64,000 nucleotides of DNA from Babesia bovis T2Bo (GCF_000165395.2 NW_026261571.1:1016501-1080500), one strand, 5' to 3'; positions 31,846-43,745 are shown, counted from the stretch's first letter. Notes: a model not told the origin generated them from the letters alone. Made by a program: numbers and translations.

Positions 31846-34800
31846 TTAACTGCACGCCTGGATCATTTCATTGCACAGCGATTGTTCGTCGTCCATTGTA
31901 CACAACAAACGCTTAATTTTTAATTTCGCTTGCGACAATATGCTGATAAACCGTAGGGAATGTTTGTCTACGTTGTTTCCTTCTTTTTCTTTCACTGCTT
32001 TACAACTAATTACCGCTGTTTTACCTTCCACAAATATGATACCATCATTTAGACTTTCTACTAGTGGTTTAAACATGTCATAATTGGAAATTTCGACCTA
32101 TATGCTGTAAATAAGGTCGGTATCTCACATACCTGATGACTTGCAGCTTCGAAATTGTGTACACCGTTGTGTGTATCATATCCAATATATGTTAGATGCT
32201 TCAACATTGCAAATGGGCTGCACTTCCTTTCCATTCGTCCCTTTGGGTCTTTCGCCAAAATTAACCTATATCTCATCAGCCGATACCTCACAAGATCCAA
32301 CGTTGCTAATGCTGTCTGGCTTCTATCATGGACAAGTGGAAATGTATCTACCGATTCCCGTATTGTTACAGCAGCTATGCTTAGTCGTGTCGTCAGGAAA
32401 AATGCCTTGAATTGCGGTCTTGCCGCCGTGCTACGGCTACCAATTTCGGTTACTTCAATTACATTCCCTGATATTGCACATAATTGTCCTATAAATACGT
32501 CAACATTCTCATCATTGTTTAGTCCGTTTTTTCGACACATCAGCTCATAAAATTCATTTTCTTCATATGGGCTAATTGACATTGCTGGTTCTCCCAGAAG
32601 TAACGTGTGATAAATAGATTTCCGGCTTTCTCTATTAACGTTTCTATTTTTACCTTCTTTTTTGTTTTGGGGCAATTCCTTATAACTTTCCACAAATTTA
32701 CGTATGTTTTCCAACCTGTAATCATGCTCATTCACTAGGACACTACTACCCGATGTGGTCATAAAGAATGGCGTTTTCCTAACTAGATCATCACAATTTT
32801 TGAACCTTCTCAATATCTTTGCCATAATTCTAGATTGCATCTGGAGGCTAGTGACTTCCATTCTCGGCGTCTTCCTCAACTGTTCCAACACTGAATAATG
32901 CATCTGTATGATGTCCAATTAAAGTGCTGTATACTTACATTTCTCATACTTAGCATTCCAGTTGAATTGATCAGTTCTTGTTCAAATTTTTGGGTGTCAT
33001 GTAGGCAGTTTTTGATCTTGCTTAGGATAATTGTATCGATGAAATACAGCTTATGCCATGTTTCTATGTACTCGATATTCACTCGCTGAGAAAGTTCAGA
33101 ATTAGACATGAATGCATTAAAATGATCTCCACTCAATACCACAGTTTTTGGTACAGTAGTTTCTTTTTCCTTATATGTTACCTTATATGCAGGAGGGCAA
33201 ATGCTAAGAATGGTAACATCCATTTTCGCCACGGATCCACCTCCGATTTTGAGTTCTACGGGTATAATGTTACAAGTTATAATTCAAATTACCTCTTATA
33301 TTTACATTAGTATGTCTGTTTTGCAGACCTAAACGTTGATTCGCAGCAGGAGAAATTTGATTAAACCTCAACTCAACCATTTGATCACCGTAATCATCTG
33401 GCACAAATCGAACACCATGCAGCCTTATTTTCGTTCCTCGGGATATGCGTTTATTCTTTATTTGTTCTTTAACATAGTCATCTGCTGCAAATGCCACAAA
33501 TACTGAACTTTCATCTGCAATTTTAAGATGATCGCCATCTACATGTTCTACTGTCACAACCACTGGGACATTGCATTGCTCATCACCTAGATTATGTATA
33601 AATATGGTACATGGACTTACCATAAAATATCTTTGTCAATGTAGACTCTTTCCCTCTGTGTTCATCATCGCATACCTTTTGAATACGTTTTAAAATATCG
33701 AGTGGTTTAGGAAGCTGGACCATCAACAACGCATCTTCTAGAGTATGGTTATTGCGCATCAATTTGTGGATATTACGACGATATATCCTACACTTCCTTG
33801 CTGTAAATAGTCGATATTTTTCATGAAACCATTCTTTAAATATTTTTCGTTTTTTAGCACGGCACTCATCCATTTGTTCCACCCACTGCTTCAAGCATTG
33901 GTGAAACTCTTCAACTCCTCCAATGGTTACAGAAGAATCTTTCGTCGAATAGTTGATATACTTGAATTTCAGTGCGTTATCATAGTTTGTGCAGAACGGG
34001 TTGCCATATTGCCTCCACATTTCAGATAACTTTGCCGGGGATAAATTAGACATATCATGGGTTGTGGAAGTGCTGTTTTTATGCCAGAGCTCTGACAGTG
34101 TAAGAATCTTTTTTGTCCTTTTAACGACAGGTTTACTGTCATTATGAGAAATTGATACGTTTTTAGTATCCTTGGGATCACTGTTTCTTGCGGAGGGCAT
34201 TCTGAATTGTGCTCTACAACTATCATTTAAGTTACGTTTAGCATCTACAGCAGCCTTCGTTATATCTTTTCTCGGTTGGATTACCCTAGGGCTTACAAAT
34301 GGAAGCGATTTGAATGCTGCGTTTTGATGATGTCCCATTTTAGACAGAACAAATGCCGCATTATTTCGCGGGTTTCCATTGTGCTCCCGTGATCCACCCG
34401 AATAATCAGTATCATCATCTTCAAATAACAATGAACGGGTCCTTGCCAACAACAATGGATCAATTGGTGGAAGTGCTACACCATCTGCGGTAGTAAATAT
34501 TGGTGTGGCACGAACTGTCTCCGATGCTATCGATGACAATGTGTGGTCTAGGTCACTGCTACTAGTAGAAATAGTTCCCATCGTCCTTTCACTCATTCTA
34601 TTTGGAAGTGTATATGAAGATAGATTGCTAGAAGATGATGTCTCATTTATGTTAGGTCCAACTGATGCCGTTTCCATTGGAGTACAGCTTTGATTCGGCA
34701 TTACATCGTTATTATAAACATTTTTAGTTTCATCCTCCAACAGATTGTTGTTTGTGGGTGCCGGCTCGGTTAATGAATCTCTACGAAAACCGCTGTTGGC

Positions 34801-34953
34801 GCCATCATGTGGCAGCGTTGCTTCAGTTAAATGTTTTGAGGTATGCATACCATGTGAACTAGTCATACCAGCCGTTGAATCTGAAGCTTCTGATGTTCGT
34901 CGACGTTTAAACGCCTCAGAGTCATTGAACTCCCCTGTATCATTACTATTCAT
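31846..34953 (-). CDS. BRCA2: BRCA2-like recombination mediator with one BRC repeat
   Basis: Five exons (33621-34953, 33293-33586, 32939-33255, 32133-32903, 31846-32097) join in phase to give 988 residues. Residues 153-179 read FTTADG followed by RSLLFED, matching a BRC repeat, the RAD51-binding unit. After a low-complexity Ser/Asn-rich region come the BRCA2 helical domain (GGVEEFHQCLKQWVEQM) and tandem OB folds; DYVKEQIKNKRISRGTKIRLHG and GGSVAKMDVTILSICPPAY are typical of OB1. BRCA2 loads RAD51 on single-stranded DNA in homologous recombination. I see only one good BRC repeat, against several in mammals and Plasmodium. The last exon is the weakest part. Confidence 0.85.
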
Positions 34954-35662
34954 TTTGATGTCGATACATAGGACACTTTAAACCTCAACATGCGATACTT
35001 ATGCCCAGAAAATTTCTTACATATTACATATATGCAACATATATATACCAAATTTAATATTCAATCTAAATTGAAGACAATTGATATGGTCACGAGCATT
35101 TTAGTGTGCGCCTGACGACATCAAGAATGCAACCTACATATACGAATCCAGAAGTGTTTCTGCTGTCTATAGATTCACAATGATTGTACGGAACTAGAAA
35201 TATAGTTTTCTTAACAATGTGTGTAACGAATGTGTAGAGTAAACTTGTTAGACATAACTGTGTGTATGTTTACACAGCAGTTAATGGATTGTATTTGTAA
35301 TACATGTTCACATTTGGGATGTAGTTATTACACATTACACCGGAGGAACATTTATGAGCTCTTAAGGTTATTGGTTGCAACATTAGGGCGATGTCATATC
35401 ATTGCAGCATATGATCTTTTTATTAAGAATTGCGATATTTTCCACATGTGCTATAACGTTGCGTTATGCTATGGTCTATGAAGAGCTAATGATACGCGAC
35501 GACTTTCTTTAGTACGAATGGAATCGCATACCATTGAGGAGAATCCCATTGCTGTGTCCAGTATGTTTATACCCGGTTGACGCCCTCCATGGATAAAACA
35601 TAATATAGCAGTCGTACCAAATAGATTCGTTTCCTGAATATATAATACACATTTGAACACAG
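34954..35662. other. Intergenic spacer
   Basis: Between the BRCA2-like start and the zinc-finger gene end. An 83-codon plus-strand ORF (35230-35481) and a 65-codon minus-strand ORF (35469-35666) have no domain or coding signature that I can recognise. Otherwise nothing is seen. Confidence 0.4.
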
Positions 35663-36155
35663 TCACATCAGTTCCTCTAGATCATCTGCATGTTGCATTG
35701 TAATGGTTGATTCATTCGGTTTCTCAGCCATTGATTTTTCTGTTCTTTTTTCCGTTAAAGCATCCGTGGCAGTCATTTGAACATCATTGTCTTCATATGT
35801 TTCGTCTGCGGTCACTTCTAGAACTTCTTTAATAGGTTCATGTGTTATTTTCTGTACATCGCCAAATCTAATTTGGTGATCTCCGGTTTGTTCATAATAT
35901 TCAATTAGAGAAGTAGCTTCTAAATCATGAGCTATTTTGCCATGAAACTTGAGACTTTGAAAATTAAGGAATGCTTTGTTACATCCCGTTAATGTGCATA
36001 TATATAGGTTGTCGTTAGGGTGAATGAGTTCCACGTTATCGCTTTGGCCTTTACACCTGTATAAGTAAAGCAAAGAAAGTGTTGTACCTTACACTGAACA
36101 ACACTCCGCTGTATTATTGGCTATAAAGCATCCACTACACAGTACATGGTGGCAT
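35663..36155 (-). CDS. C2H2 zinc-finger protein, small
   Basis: The main exon encodes RCKGQSDNVELIHPNDNLYI, then one C2H2 finger (C-x4-C-x12-H-x4-H in CTLTGCNKAFLNFQ...H...H), then an acidic, Thr/Glu-rich tail ending DDLEELM. The main exon lacks a good ATG. Two small upstream exons, starting at an ATG at 36155 and joined through introns of about 30 and 31 nt, would give MPPCTVGVLFSVRCKGQ in frame. That N-terminus is tentative. A single finger of this spacing with an acidic tail suggests a chromatin or RNA-associated factor, but no orthologue is recognised. Confidence 0.55.
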
Positions 36156-36410
36156 GGTACCTACATTGTCTATATATTCTACTAGTAATAACATACATAT
36201 CGGTATCTGTCCGCAAAGGGTGAACCACAGCTACAAAATAGACTCGATGCAAGCAATATGTGTTTGTTTGAACATCCTTCTTTTTTATATTCGAGCATTT
36301 TTTACTCTAACATGATTAATAAAACCACTCATAATTCCCCACTCTTTGTTGTAACGAGCTCCTGGGAATCACTTAATCAACGTTGCGTATTTTAACTTCA
36401 GTGAATCAAA

Positions 36411-37467
36411 ATGGAATTTGGTTACGTGCGAGAGTATATGTCTCATCAGGGAGGCTGGGATTTCTCTAACCATTCGCGTAACGCGCGCATCAAGGACAAC
36501 ATAAAGGGTTCGCTACCAATGTTTCTGTTTAAATGTGTTACAGGATTCAAGGTTCTAAAAACGGGTACGACCATTTGTGGCGTGTTGGTAAAGGATGGAG
36601 TTGTGTTAGCAGCTGATACTCGTGCTACTGAGGGTCCCATTGTGGCTGATAAGAACTGCTCCAAGTTACACCGTATATCAGATTTCATTTACTGTGCTGG
36701 TGCTGGTGTTGCAGCTGATTTAGAGCATACTACTTTATGGTTGGAAAACAACATTGAGTTGCTGCGTCTTAATTTGAAGCAGAAACCTAAAGTACAGATG
36801 TGTGTTTCCATGCTCGTTCACGAATTGTTCAAGTACCAGGGTTACAAGCAATGCGCTTTGATTTTGGGTGGCTATGATTCCAAAGGTCCTCATTTGTTTA
36901 GCATCTCTCCTCGTGGTTCTTCTGACTCCTTGCCTTTTTGCACCATGGGTTCGGGATCATTGAATGCTATGAGTGTACTTGAGTCTGGTATGTTGTATTC
37001 ATATAGATTGCAGCTGTATGGTTATATTTTGTGTTTCCAGTGTTAATGGTCGATACGTTTGATATATTATATTGTCATTACTCTGTGTGACAAACGTTGT
37101 TTATGATATTATGCTTGAAATATGATATATCTATATGAGCTTGTTTATGTAATACGATAAATACATAATATGCCGTTATCATTTTGATTCAGAATATCGT
37201 GATGGAATGTCTATATCTGAAGCAGTGGCTCTTGCTACTAAGGCCATTAGTGCTGGTATTTTGAATGATTTAGGTTCGGGAGGTAATGTTGATGTCTGTG
37301 TTATAAACCGCGACGGCGCTACTCACACCCGTGCTCACGCTGTCGTTGGCACCAGGACGTATGCTCCTATTCCACGTTCTATTCCACCGGGAGCATCTTG
37401 CGTTCTCCGTGAAAAGATCCTCAGCATGAAGGAATACATCGTTGTAGACAGCATTGATGTTGATTAG
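36411..37467 (+). CDS. PSMB7: 20S proteasome subunit beta type 7 (beta-2, trypsin-like)
   Basis: Two exons (36411-36987, 37193-37467) give 283 residues. A 52-residue propeptide ends at KTG just before the catalytic Thr53 ([23 protein letters not shown]), the hallmark of an active beta-2 subunit; the conserved Asp (AADTRAT), Lys (ADKNC) and [12 protein letters not shown] segments are also present. The splice joins ES to [12 protein letters not shown], which is conserved. Beta-2 supplies the trypsin-like activity of the 20S core. The intron of about 205 nt is long for this genome. The protein carries the usual C-terminal extension that wraps around beta-3. Confidence 0.95.
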
Positions 37468-37564
37468 TGCGATGTGTATACAATTGTCTTAATATATCGT
37501 AATTCATTCCCCATACCATGTATGGAATCTTATTTATTTAATAGCTCAACACACTATAAAAGTA

Positions 37565-38396
37565 ATGGTAAAATCTTTACGCCCAGATGGGCGCAACCTA
37601 TATGATCCTCGACGATTTAAGGTGGAGTTGAATCCATTACGTACCGGTCCTTCATGTCGTCTGACTGTTGGAGATTCTTCGCCTAATTCTCCTGTTTATC
37701 GCGACCGTACATCGGTAATATCATTGATTTATTTTTCTGCTGACAATAAGAATCGCAACACCGTTGGAAGTTATCATCGTCCAACTTTTGAGGTGTATAT
37801 ACGCCCAGCTGTAGGTGTGTTATTATTCCTTACGCTTTATCATCTTTATCTAGGTCCTGTCCGTGGTTATATTCGTGGATATGAGTGTATGCTGTTAAAG
37901 TGTATGCAATCGATAATTGACGGCACTAGTTTGGGTCGTGTTTTGGTATCAGCCCGAATACAAATTTTAGAGGATGGGAGTGGATTATTAGCCACTTGTA
38001 TGAATGCTTTGATTATTTCACTTGTAGTGGCTGCACTCCCTTTACGCGAGATTCCACATGCCATACAGTTTGGCATAACAAAGTCTTTAGAGTCTGATAG
38101 CGTAATAGTGGAGCCGTCTTCAGAAGAAATTCGAACACAGTGTTCGACTGCGGTCACAATGTTGTGCACACCAAACAGCGGTAGGTCATAGTTCACTGTT
38201 GCATATTATATATATTTCAGGCAGCATATCATTTGTGTCGATTGATTATGGTCGAGGTGGATACGATGCTAATGTACAGGCTCAACTGGAGGCATTATCT
38301 TGTAAAATAGCGGATGCAAGACTGAATTACGTTGGCAATGTATACAGAGAGGCTTTCGAGCCTGCACGCATATCTTTTGAGGCTAATGGTGCTTAA
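37565..38396 (+). CDS. Exosome RNase PH-like subunit (RRP41/MTR3 type)
   Basis: Exons 37565-37714, 37751-37814, 37854-38180 and 38221-38396 give 238 residues. The first two introns (36 and 39 nt) are multiples of three without stops, so an unspliced reading also stays open; removing them tidies the fold by deleting hydrophobic insertions (SLIYFSADNK and LLFLTLYHLYL). The start SLRPDGR and the segment EDGSGLLATCMNALIISLVVAALP match the RNase PH domain of exosome ring proteins. The ring threads RNA to Rrp44 for 3'-5' decay and rRNA processing. The assignment between RRP41, RRP46 and MTR3 is not certain. Confidence 0.75.
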
Positions 38397-39254
38397 TGTT
38401 TGCTAGCCGTTTAAGCTTCTCTAACATCACCTACAGTTTATATACCTAAATTTAATGATAAACAACTATAACCATATATTTGCTGATATGGAACGCATCA
38501 CATCAACAATTACATGTCACTTATCATAGGTAACGCCACATTTCTAATAATATTGTTGCGAATTATATAATATCTGCGATGTACAACACATATATAACAG
38601 GGTTTATAAGGTTTCACCATATACCGATCAATCATGTTGCCTTCAATGGTTCTTGGTTATTGAACCAATTAAGGATTGTTTCAGGAGTATACGAGGCAAT
38701 TCTTTTTGGTGTTAGCATCTGTGATGACTTATGCGAATACGTGGCAATTATCCTAACGTGTTTTGCCATGTAAAAAAATAGTTACAAAAACAATTATAGT
38801 GAGCAATGTATTAATCTTTGGAAAAAATCTGGGTACAGATTGCTCGTTGTACTCATTGGTTAACAGTCAACTCCATTCTGTCTCATTAGTCATCTTCATT
38901 CGAAAGACAGTACAATTTAATGCTTGTGTATGGGTGTCACGTACACCTATTGTTTCAGTGTCTGGTCTACTAAGTTCGTATTGCATAATCGGCTCTATGA
39001 ATAGTATATGGTTCATTTTATCTATAATGGCTATACCATTGTGACAAACAACTCTATTTATCCTCCTTTATCATGAAAAAGAGTTGAGCACTTAGCATTA
39101 ATAGACCATATTAAACCGGGTAGTCTTGCTGTACCACAAATGAGTCAGAATGGTCCTCTTACTTGGTCCAAAAAACGACTAAACGATGCACGTTGATTCA
39201 TTTGATGACCTTACCTACACATTAAGGCAAACTTTTAGCTGTTTTTATTCTAAA
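38397..39254. other. Intergenic, upstream of the 6-Cys gene
   Basis: Long spacer between the exosome subunit gene and the 6-Cys protein. Short plus-strand ORFs (38579-38773, 38763-39044) encode hydrophobic peptides without recognisable domains. I see no evidence of a second 6-Cys copy here. Confidence 0.4.
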
Positions 39255-39830
39255 ATGTTTAAAATCAGGTTATCACATTTAGGGCATTATGTACTATTGA
39301 CCCCTTTGATGGTTTTGCTATTGACATCAGTCATTGGCAGTAAATTGAAACAGGAGCCTACAAATACTATATCTCCTTCTAAGGAAAATGTAATATTTGC
39401 GGGATGCAATTTTACACATGAGAGTGAGCGTGGAATGCCACCCTTCGACGCTTTTGATCGAGAATCAAACACATGTGACGTGCCGGTGAAGAAAACTCCA
39501 CAGCGGTTTTATTACATTTGTCCTGGCATTTCGACACCTTGGACATGCCCTGTAGAGGTATTGCATCAAGGTCAGGAGGTAGCTATGGATACATTGGTTG
39601 AGCAGCTTGCAATTCGCAAAATTCCTCATAGTACTCAACAGGGAGTTGAGGTATACACTGGTATTTTAAGTTACTACAATGAGGTTTTTACTGCTATTTG
39701 CACGTGCGAGCTTCCCGATGGTCAACTGTTCATAATGAAGTTTCAGACTACTGGCTTCTTATCGTTGAAGTTAATAGTTCCCATTACGATACCCATATTA
39801 TTTATATTGGATTACCTTTGTCCTTGGTGA
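39255..39830 (+). CDS. 6-Cys (s48/45) domain surface protein
   Basis: From Met at 39255 the frame starts MFKIRLSHLGHYVLLTPLMV, a signal peptide; the upstream ATG at 39186 adds an unlikely extension. The mature part has one domain with six cysteines in the s48/45 order: GCNF, NTCDV, FYYICPG, PWTCPVEV and a paired ICTCE near the end. The C-terminus (LSLKLIVPITIPILFILDYL) is hydrophobic, fitting a GPI-anchor signal or membrane anchor. 6-Cys proteins are apicomplexan surface antigens; several Plasmodium members act in gamete fertilisation. Here a surface role is inferred from the domain only. About 191 residues with one domain, while many relatives have two. Confidence 0.75.
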   Translation: MFKIRLSHLGHYVLLTPLMVLLLTSVIGSKLKQEPTNTISPSKENVIFAGCNFTHESERGMPPFDAFDRESNTCDVPVKKTPQRFYYICPGISTPWTCPVEVLHQGQEVAMDTLVEQLAIRKIPHSTQQGVEVYTGILSYYNEVFTAICTCELPDGQLFIMKFQTTGFLSLKLIVPITIPILFILDYLCPW

Positions 39831-39985
39831 TATGGGATTGATGTAATAATTTAAACACACTACGTTTAATGGCGTCATTCTGCAACAGCCTACCCCCGAT
39901 GTGTATCTTTAAAGTTTGGGATTTACTTGTTATTTAACCAACTGTTAAATTATTAATGGTGTTATGTAAAATTTGCGCGTGACCG

Positions 39986-41258
39986 ATGAGGCCAAAGCGC
40001 GTGGAAGGTGATTCGGAAGATGCTTCCTCCAATACATTGAAGCGTCAGAAGTTAATCCGTGGCCGAGGTTCTAGAGTTGTTTCGAGTCCATTATCAACCG
40101 AGTCTACTGTAGAAGATTCATCTTCTAGTTCCGTTGAGCCTGCTACTTCAGCGGGAAATGATGTGATTTTACCAGAAGTTTCTGTTGATTTAAGGGAGAG
40201 TATTAAAACCAAACTCCGTGCTCGTTTCAGCTTAGCCTATAATTTTATGCTATCAGATCCGGCTGTGCATAACTCTCCTAATTGTTCAATCAGCTCTGCG
40301 GATACCGTGGTAACATTATGCAGGGCCTTACGTCAACCTTATTCAGTTGTATTAACCGCGTTGGTTTACTTACAGTTGTATAAGAATGCTAGTGACCATT
40401 GGAAATCTCATTATCGATCGCAGGACATTATTGTTACTCACCCTAAATCATGTCCTTCTAATGGCGCCATAATAGACAACGATGGCCATCCGGTAACTGA
40501 CCCCGGCAGCCATGAGCATTTTCTTGTCGCTGCTGCCTGTGTCTTGCTTGCTTGGAAATATCGCGAGGATGATACACGTGTGACAAAATCTACTGGAAAG
40601 ATATTTGAATTCACTTCTGTGATTTACAAGTTGTATGTTGCACAAACTTCGAGTGGTGGCAACATCCCTTCAGTCTCTGGTTGGATGTTACGGGACACAG
40701 GACAAGTAAGTTCTTGAATTAAATATATATACTTATCAGGAGATAACAAGATTGAAAACGCAGTTATTGGAGCATGAGGCGCACTTATTACATGCCCTTA
40801 ATTACCATGTTGGTCCCATTCCTATTCCTCACAAGGTACTGTTAGTAATGTGTTGTTTATATCATTTTCAGTTGATTCCTGCATATGTTCGGAAGTTTCT
40901 TATCGCATTATGTCCTGACTTTTCAGAGATTCAGGAACTGTGTCAGCAGTTTGAGCATTACGTCTGTCTTTTGGTTCTTGACTGTTACAAGACTCGTATT
41001 TGCATTGAGTACTCGCCTGGTGAAATACTGGTGTCTTGTATTTTCAAGACGGCATGTTTGCTTTCAGAATCTGGTGCTTACGATTTACCCATGTTTGGCG
41101 ATGGTACTAATTTTTTTGATGCCGCGACAACGTTAGATGCACGTTTACGCGGGTTTATATCTTCCCTCGGTCAGGTAGAAATTAGTGCCAAACAGGTAGT
41201 TCGATGCATGTTTGACATACGTTTACTGGTTCATTCCGATTCTGACAAACATGATTAA
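39986..41258 (+). CDS. Cyclin-family protein
   Basis: Two exons (39986-40705, 40740-41258; intron 34 nt) give 412 residues. After a basic, Ser-rich N-terminal tail (MRPKRVEGDSEDAS) comes a cyclin box with FLVAAACVLLAWKYRED, the helix-3 signature, then LEHEAHLLHALNYHVGPI and a second fold (LCQQFEHYVCLLVLDCY, SPGEILVSCIFKTACLL). The pattern fits transcription-type cyclins (K, L, T, H), which pair with CDK9/CDK11/CDK7-type kinases. An insertion of about 25 residues within the first box is unusual. The exact class is not resolved from sequence. Confidence 0.78.
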
Positions 41259-41376
41259 GACCGTTAATGTATGCTTATTCTGGCTTTATGTACTCATGTT
41301 TGTATGATAAAATTTACTAGATACATATGTAATCGCAATGTTATGTTAGACATGTCCACATTATCGTTGCTGGGTA

Positions 41377-43713
41377 CTACAAGTTGACAAACTTATTGTA
41401 TGCATTGCGGTCAACTTCATTAGATTTTATAAATGGTGCTTTTGCAAATACAGAATGTTGCACCTTAATACGCCAAGGCTCCACAGACGCTAGATAATGC
41501 TCCATATCTGGCTGTCTGTAGTGGAATGACTTGCGTATGTTATTTATGGAATCCGTATTAATGTAACAGTGATCCACGATGTTTGATGATTCCAGGTGCA
41601 TTCCGTAATTAGGTGTTCTTCCACTTGAAGGTGTATCGCCAGTGTCGATTCTTGAAATATGCACCGTTTTAGATGCCATGTATCGTGAAAATTCAACATA
41701 ACCTTTATGATGACTTGGTAGGAGAGCACCTTTTTTGATAGAGAACTCGGGATGCATTACAACATTAACAATATCACTGCAATCCTCTTCATCAGTTGTG
41801 TAACAACATTCATTGGCATAAATACCTATACAACGGCTTGTCTGGTTTGCAACAATTAATTTCGCCATGGCCACCCATAGTTTATACTCTCCATTTTCAT
41901 CGAACAGCTGGACCCAGGGTCTATATATATGTTTAAGCTTCATTATACGTTTTAAATGGGTTATCAAAGGCAGCACCCACCAATCTAAATTATCGAATTC
42001 GCAACTGAACCTTTCATGGCTGATGTACTTGTCGGCGTCAATATACCACGGCGGTGGGTGTTTATCCGGGTTAAGCACACCCAAAAATAAATTAGATAAG
42101 TTTTGCCTATCGGCATCTGTGAAATGGCTTGAATAGCGGCGCCGTAGTGTCGTTATTAACTGCAGTGACCTGCTCAAGGCACCAGTGACACCTTGATATT
42201 TCCTTATAGCCCTAGATCCTGCATACTGCATTGCCAAAGCATCACCCATTGATTCAAACATAGCCTTAAAAAGTTCTAATAGTGGCTCCAAACTCTGGTT
42301 AAAATGAAATACATCATTTGACGGCGTTAAGTCTATTTCTTCATTTCGAAGTGCTAAACTAGTATCTTGTCGTTCACCATTATGTATTTGTACTCCAATT
42401 GAAGCTAATTGCGTTTGAAATACATGAAGCCCTAGTTGCATAGTTACTACACTTGTCCTGTCAAGACAGTCCAAACAACTCGTTCTTAACACGCCAGACT
42501 GCACGCTATGTATAGAGTCATATCGCAAATGGAATTGACCAACTTCTTTGTAGACATGTTCTATCAGTTCTGATATCATTTGAGATACATTACCGGTCTC
42601 CAAGGCACCTCTTATATCCTTGTGTAGATATAAAATACGCACCATTTCAGGGAGTTCCCTGTTTAACTCATCTATGACAGACTTATACTTCGAAGACAAT
42701 AGCCCTTCATCAGATTCTTTGTCATCAGATAGCAAATTAAGCATAATTAAGGGTACTCCATATAATGCAACGAGTTCGGAAACATGCTTCCGTTGAGCTG
42801 TATAAGCTGGGTCACATTGAGGATACGTTAGAGGTGGTTTTTTCACAGTAGTCTTTGTAATTTCCTGGGCCCAAAATACAGGAGTTGAACCTCGAACCTG
42901 CACGAACGAGTATATTGAACCAGTGCACTCCTTGTCCTCTAGTATTTGCTCAGTCTCCACATCATTTGCCACGTGCCCAGATGCTGTAATACCTCGCTTA
43001 CGATATCTAGTGCCTGCATAGAATCGCGAGCGTCTAGCTATGACATAGCCATTAATTAACCTTCCGGATAAGTTTATGGTAGTCTGCCCATAGTAGCCAT
43101 GAATAACCCGCAAACATAGATACTCTAGTTCCTTTGTGAATATCAAACCAAATTTCTCTGCATGTATATAGTTGTACCTGAACTTTTGCGTAACCACTCC
43201 TGGATCCATATGCAACCATGGAGAATCGGCTTTTGAACAACTGAGGTAGGCATAATTTGATTGAAGGTTGTTGCACAAGTTGTATGAGTAGCTAAAATAG
43301 AAATTTGTGGATACATCGAACTGCATGAACATATTACAATAATACTGTTCCAATCTATTGGTAGATTCCGATCCATTGAATAGTGGTACCAGTTTCTTCG
43401 ACCTTATGGTATATACATCATGTTCATAGTTTATACAGCCGCACAAGTCAGCTCCCGTTATTACTACTAAATATGCTCCTTGTAAAAATTGCACAACTCC
43501 AAAAACGCCATAACATTCGCATATCAGTTTTCCGATACCACTATAAGAATCTAGATTATTCGAATCAATATCAGTATTATTGCCTAACAGCTCAATTTCA
43601 CACTTATAAACATTCTTGGTGAATCTAACTATCCTCCTTCGAGGTTCGAATACAATGACAGAGTCATTAGCATCATAAACGTAACCATGCTGAATTGCTC
43701 CACACGATAACAT
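41377..43713 (-). CDS. SAC-domain phosphoinositide phosphatase
   Basis: A single exon of 778 residues. The SAC domain runs from about residue 30 to 520 and contains the catalytic signature RTSCLDCLDRT (residues 410-420), the CX5R motif with Cys413 and Arg419; upstream segments such as VQVRGSTPVFWAQ are also typical. ALAMQYAGSRAIRK follows as in active SAC phosphatases. The C-terminal 250 residues have no clear membrane segment, unlike Sac1 itself, and resemble Sac2/INPP5F or plant soluble SAC forms more. These enzymes remove phosphates from PI4P or related lipids to control membrane identity. The substrate is not known. Confidence 0.88.
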   Translation of the reverse strand: MLSCGAIQHGYVYDANDSVIVFEPRRRIVRFTKNVYKCEIELLGNNTDIDSNNLDSYSGIGKLICECYGVFGVVQFLQGAYLVVITGADLCGCINYEHDVYTIRSKKLVPLFNGSESTNRLEQYYCNMFMQFDVSTNFYFSYSYNLCNNLQSNYAYLSCSKADSPWLHMDPGVVTQKFRYNYIHAEKFGLIFTKELEYLCLRVIHGYYGQTTINLSGRLINGYVIARRSRFYAGTRYRKRGITASGHVANDVETEQILEDKECTGSIYSFVQVRGSTPVFWAQEITKTTVKKPPLTYPQCDPAYTAQRKHVSELVALYGVPLIMLNLLSDDKESDEGLLSSKYKSVIDELNRELPEMVRILYLHKDIRGALETGNVSQMISELIEHVYKEVGQFHLRYDSIHSVQSGVLRTSCLDCLDRTSVVTMQLGLHVFQTQLASIGVQIHNGERQDTSLALRNEEIDLTPSNDVFHFNQSLEPLLELFKAMFESMGDALAMQYAGSRAIRKYQGVTGALSRSLQLITTLRRRYSSHFTDADRQNLSNLFLGVLNPDKHPPPWYIDADKYISHERFSCEFDNLDWWVLPLITHLKRIMKLKHIYRPWVQLFDENGEYKLWVAMAKLIVANQTSRCIGIYANECCYTTDEEDCSDIVNVVMHPEFSIKKGALLPSHHKGYVEFSRYMASKTVHISRIDTGDTPSSGRTPNYGMHLESSNIVDHCYINTDSINNIRKSFHYRQPDMEHYLASVEPWRIKVQHSVFAKAPFIKSNEVDRNAYNKFVNL

Positions 43714-43745
43714 TGTTAAGAGTCATGACTAAATTGAATCATAAA

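Noticed and set aside
35230..35481. 83-codon Cys-rich plus-strand ORF
   Set aside because: The cysteines come from TGT/TGC-rich low-GC sequence; no signal peptide, no splice partners and no neighbours of this kind.
38579..39044. Hydrophobic plus-strand ORFs upstream of the 6-Cys gene, considered as a decayed second copy
   Set aside because: No cysteine pattern or aligned segment in common with the 6-Cys protein was seen.
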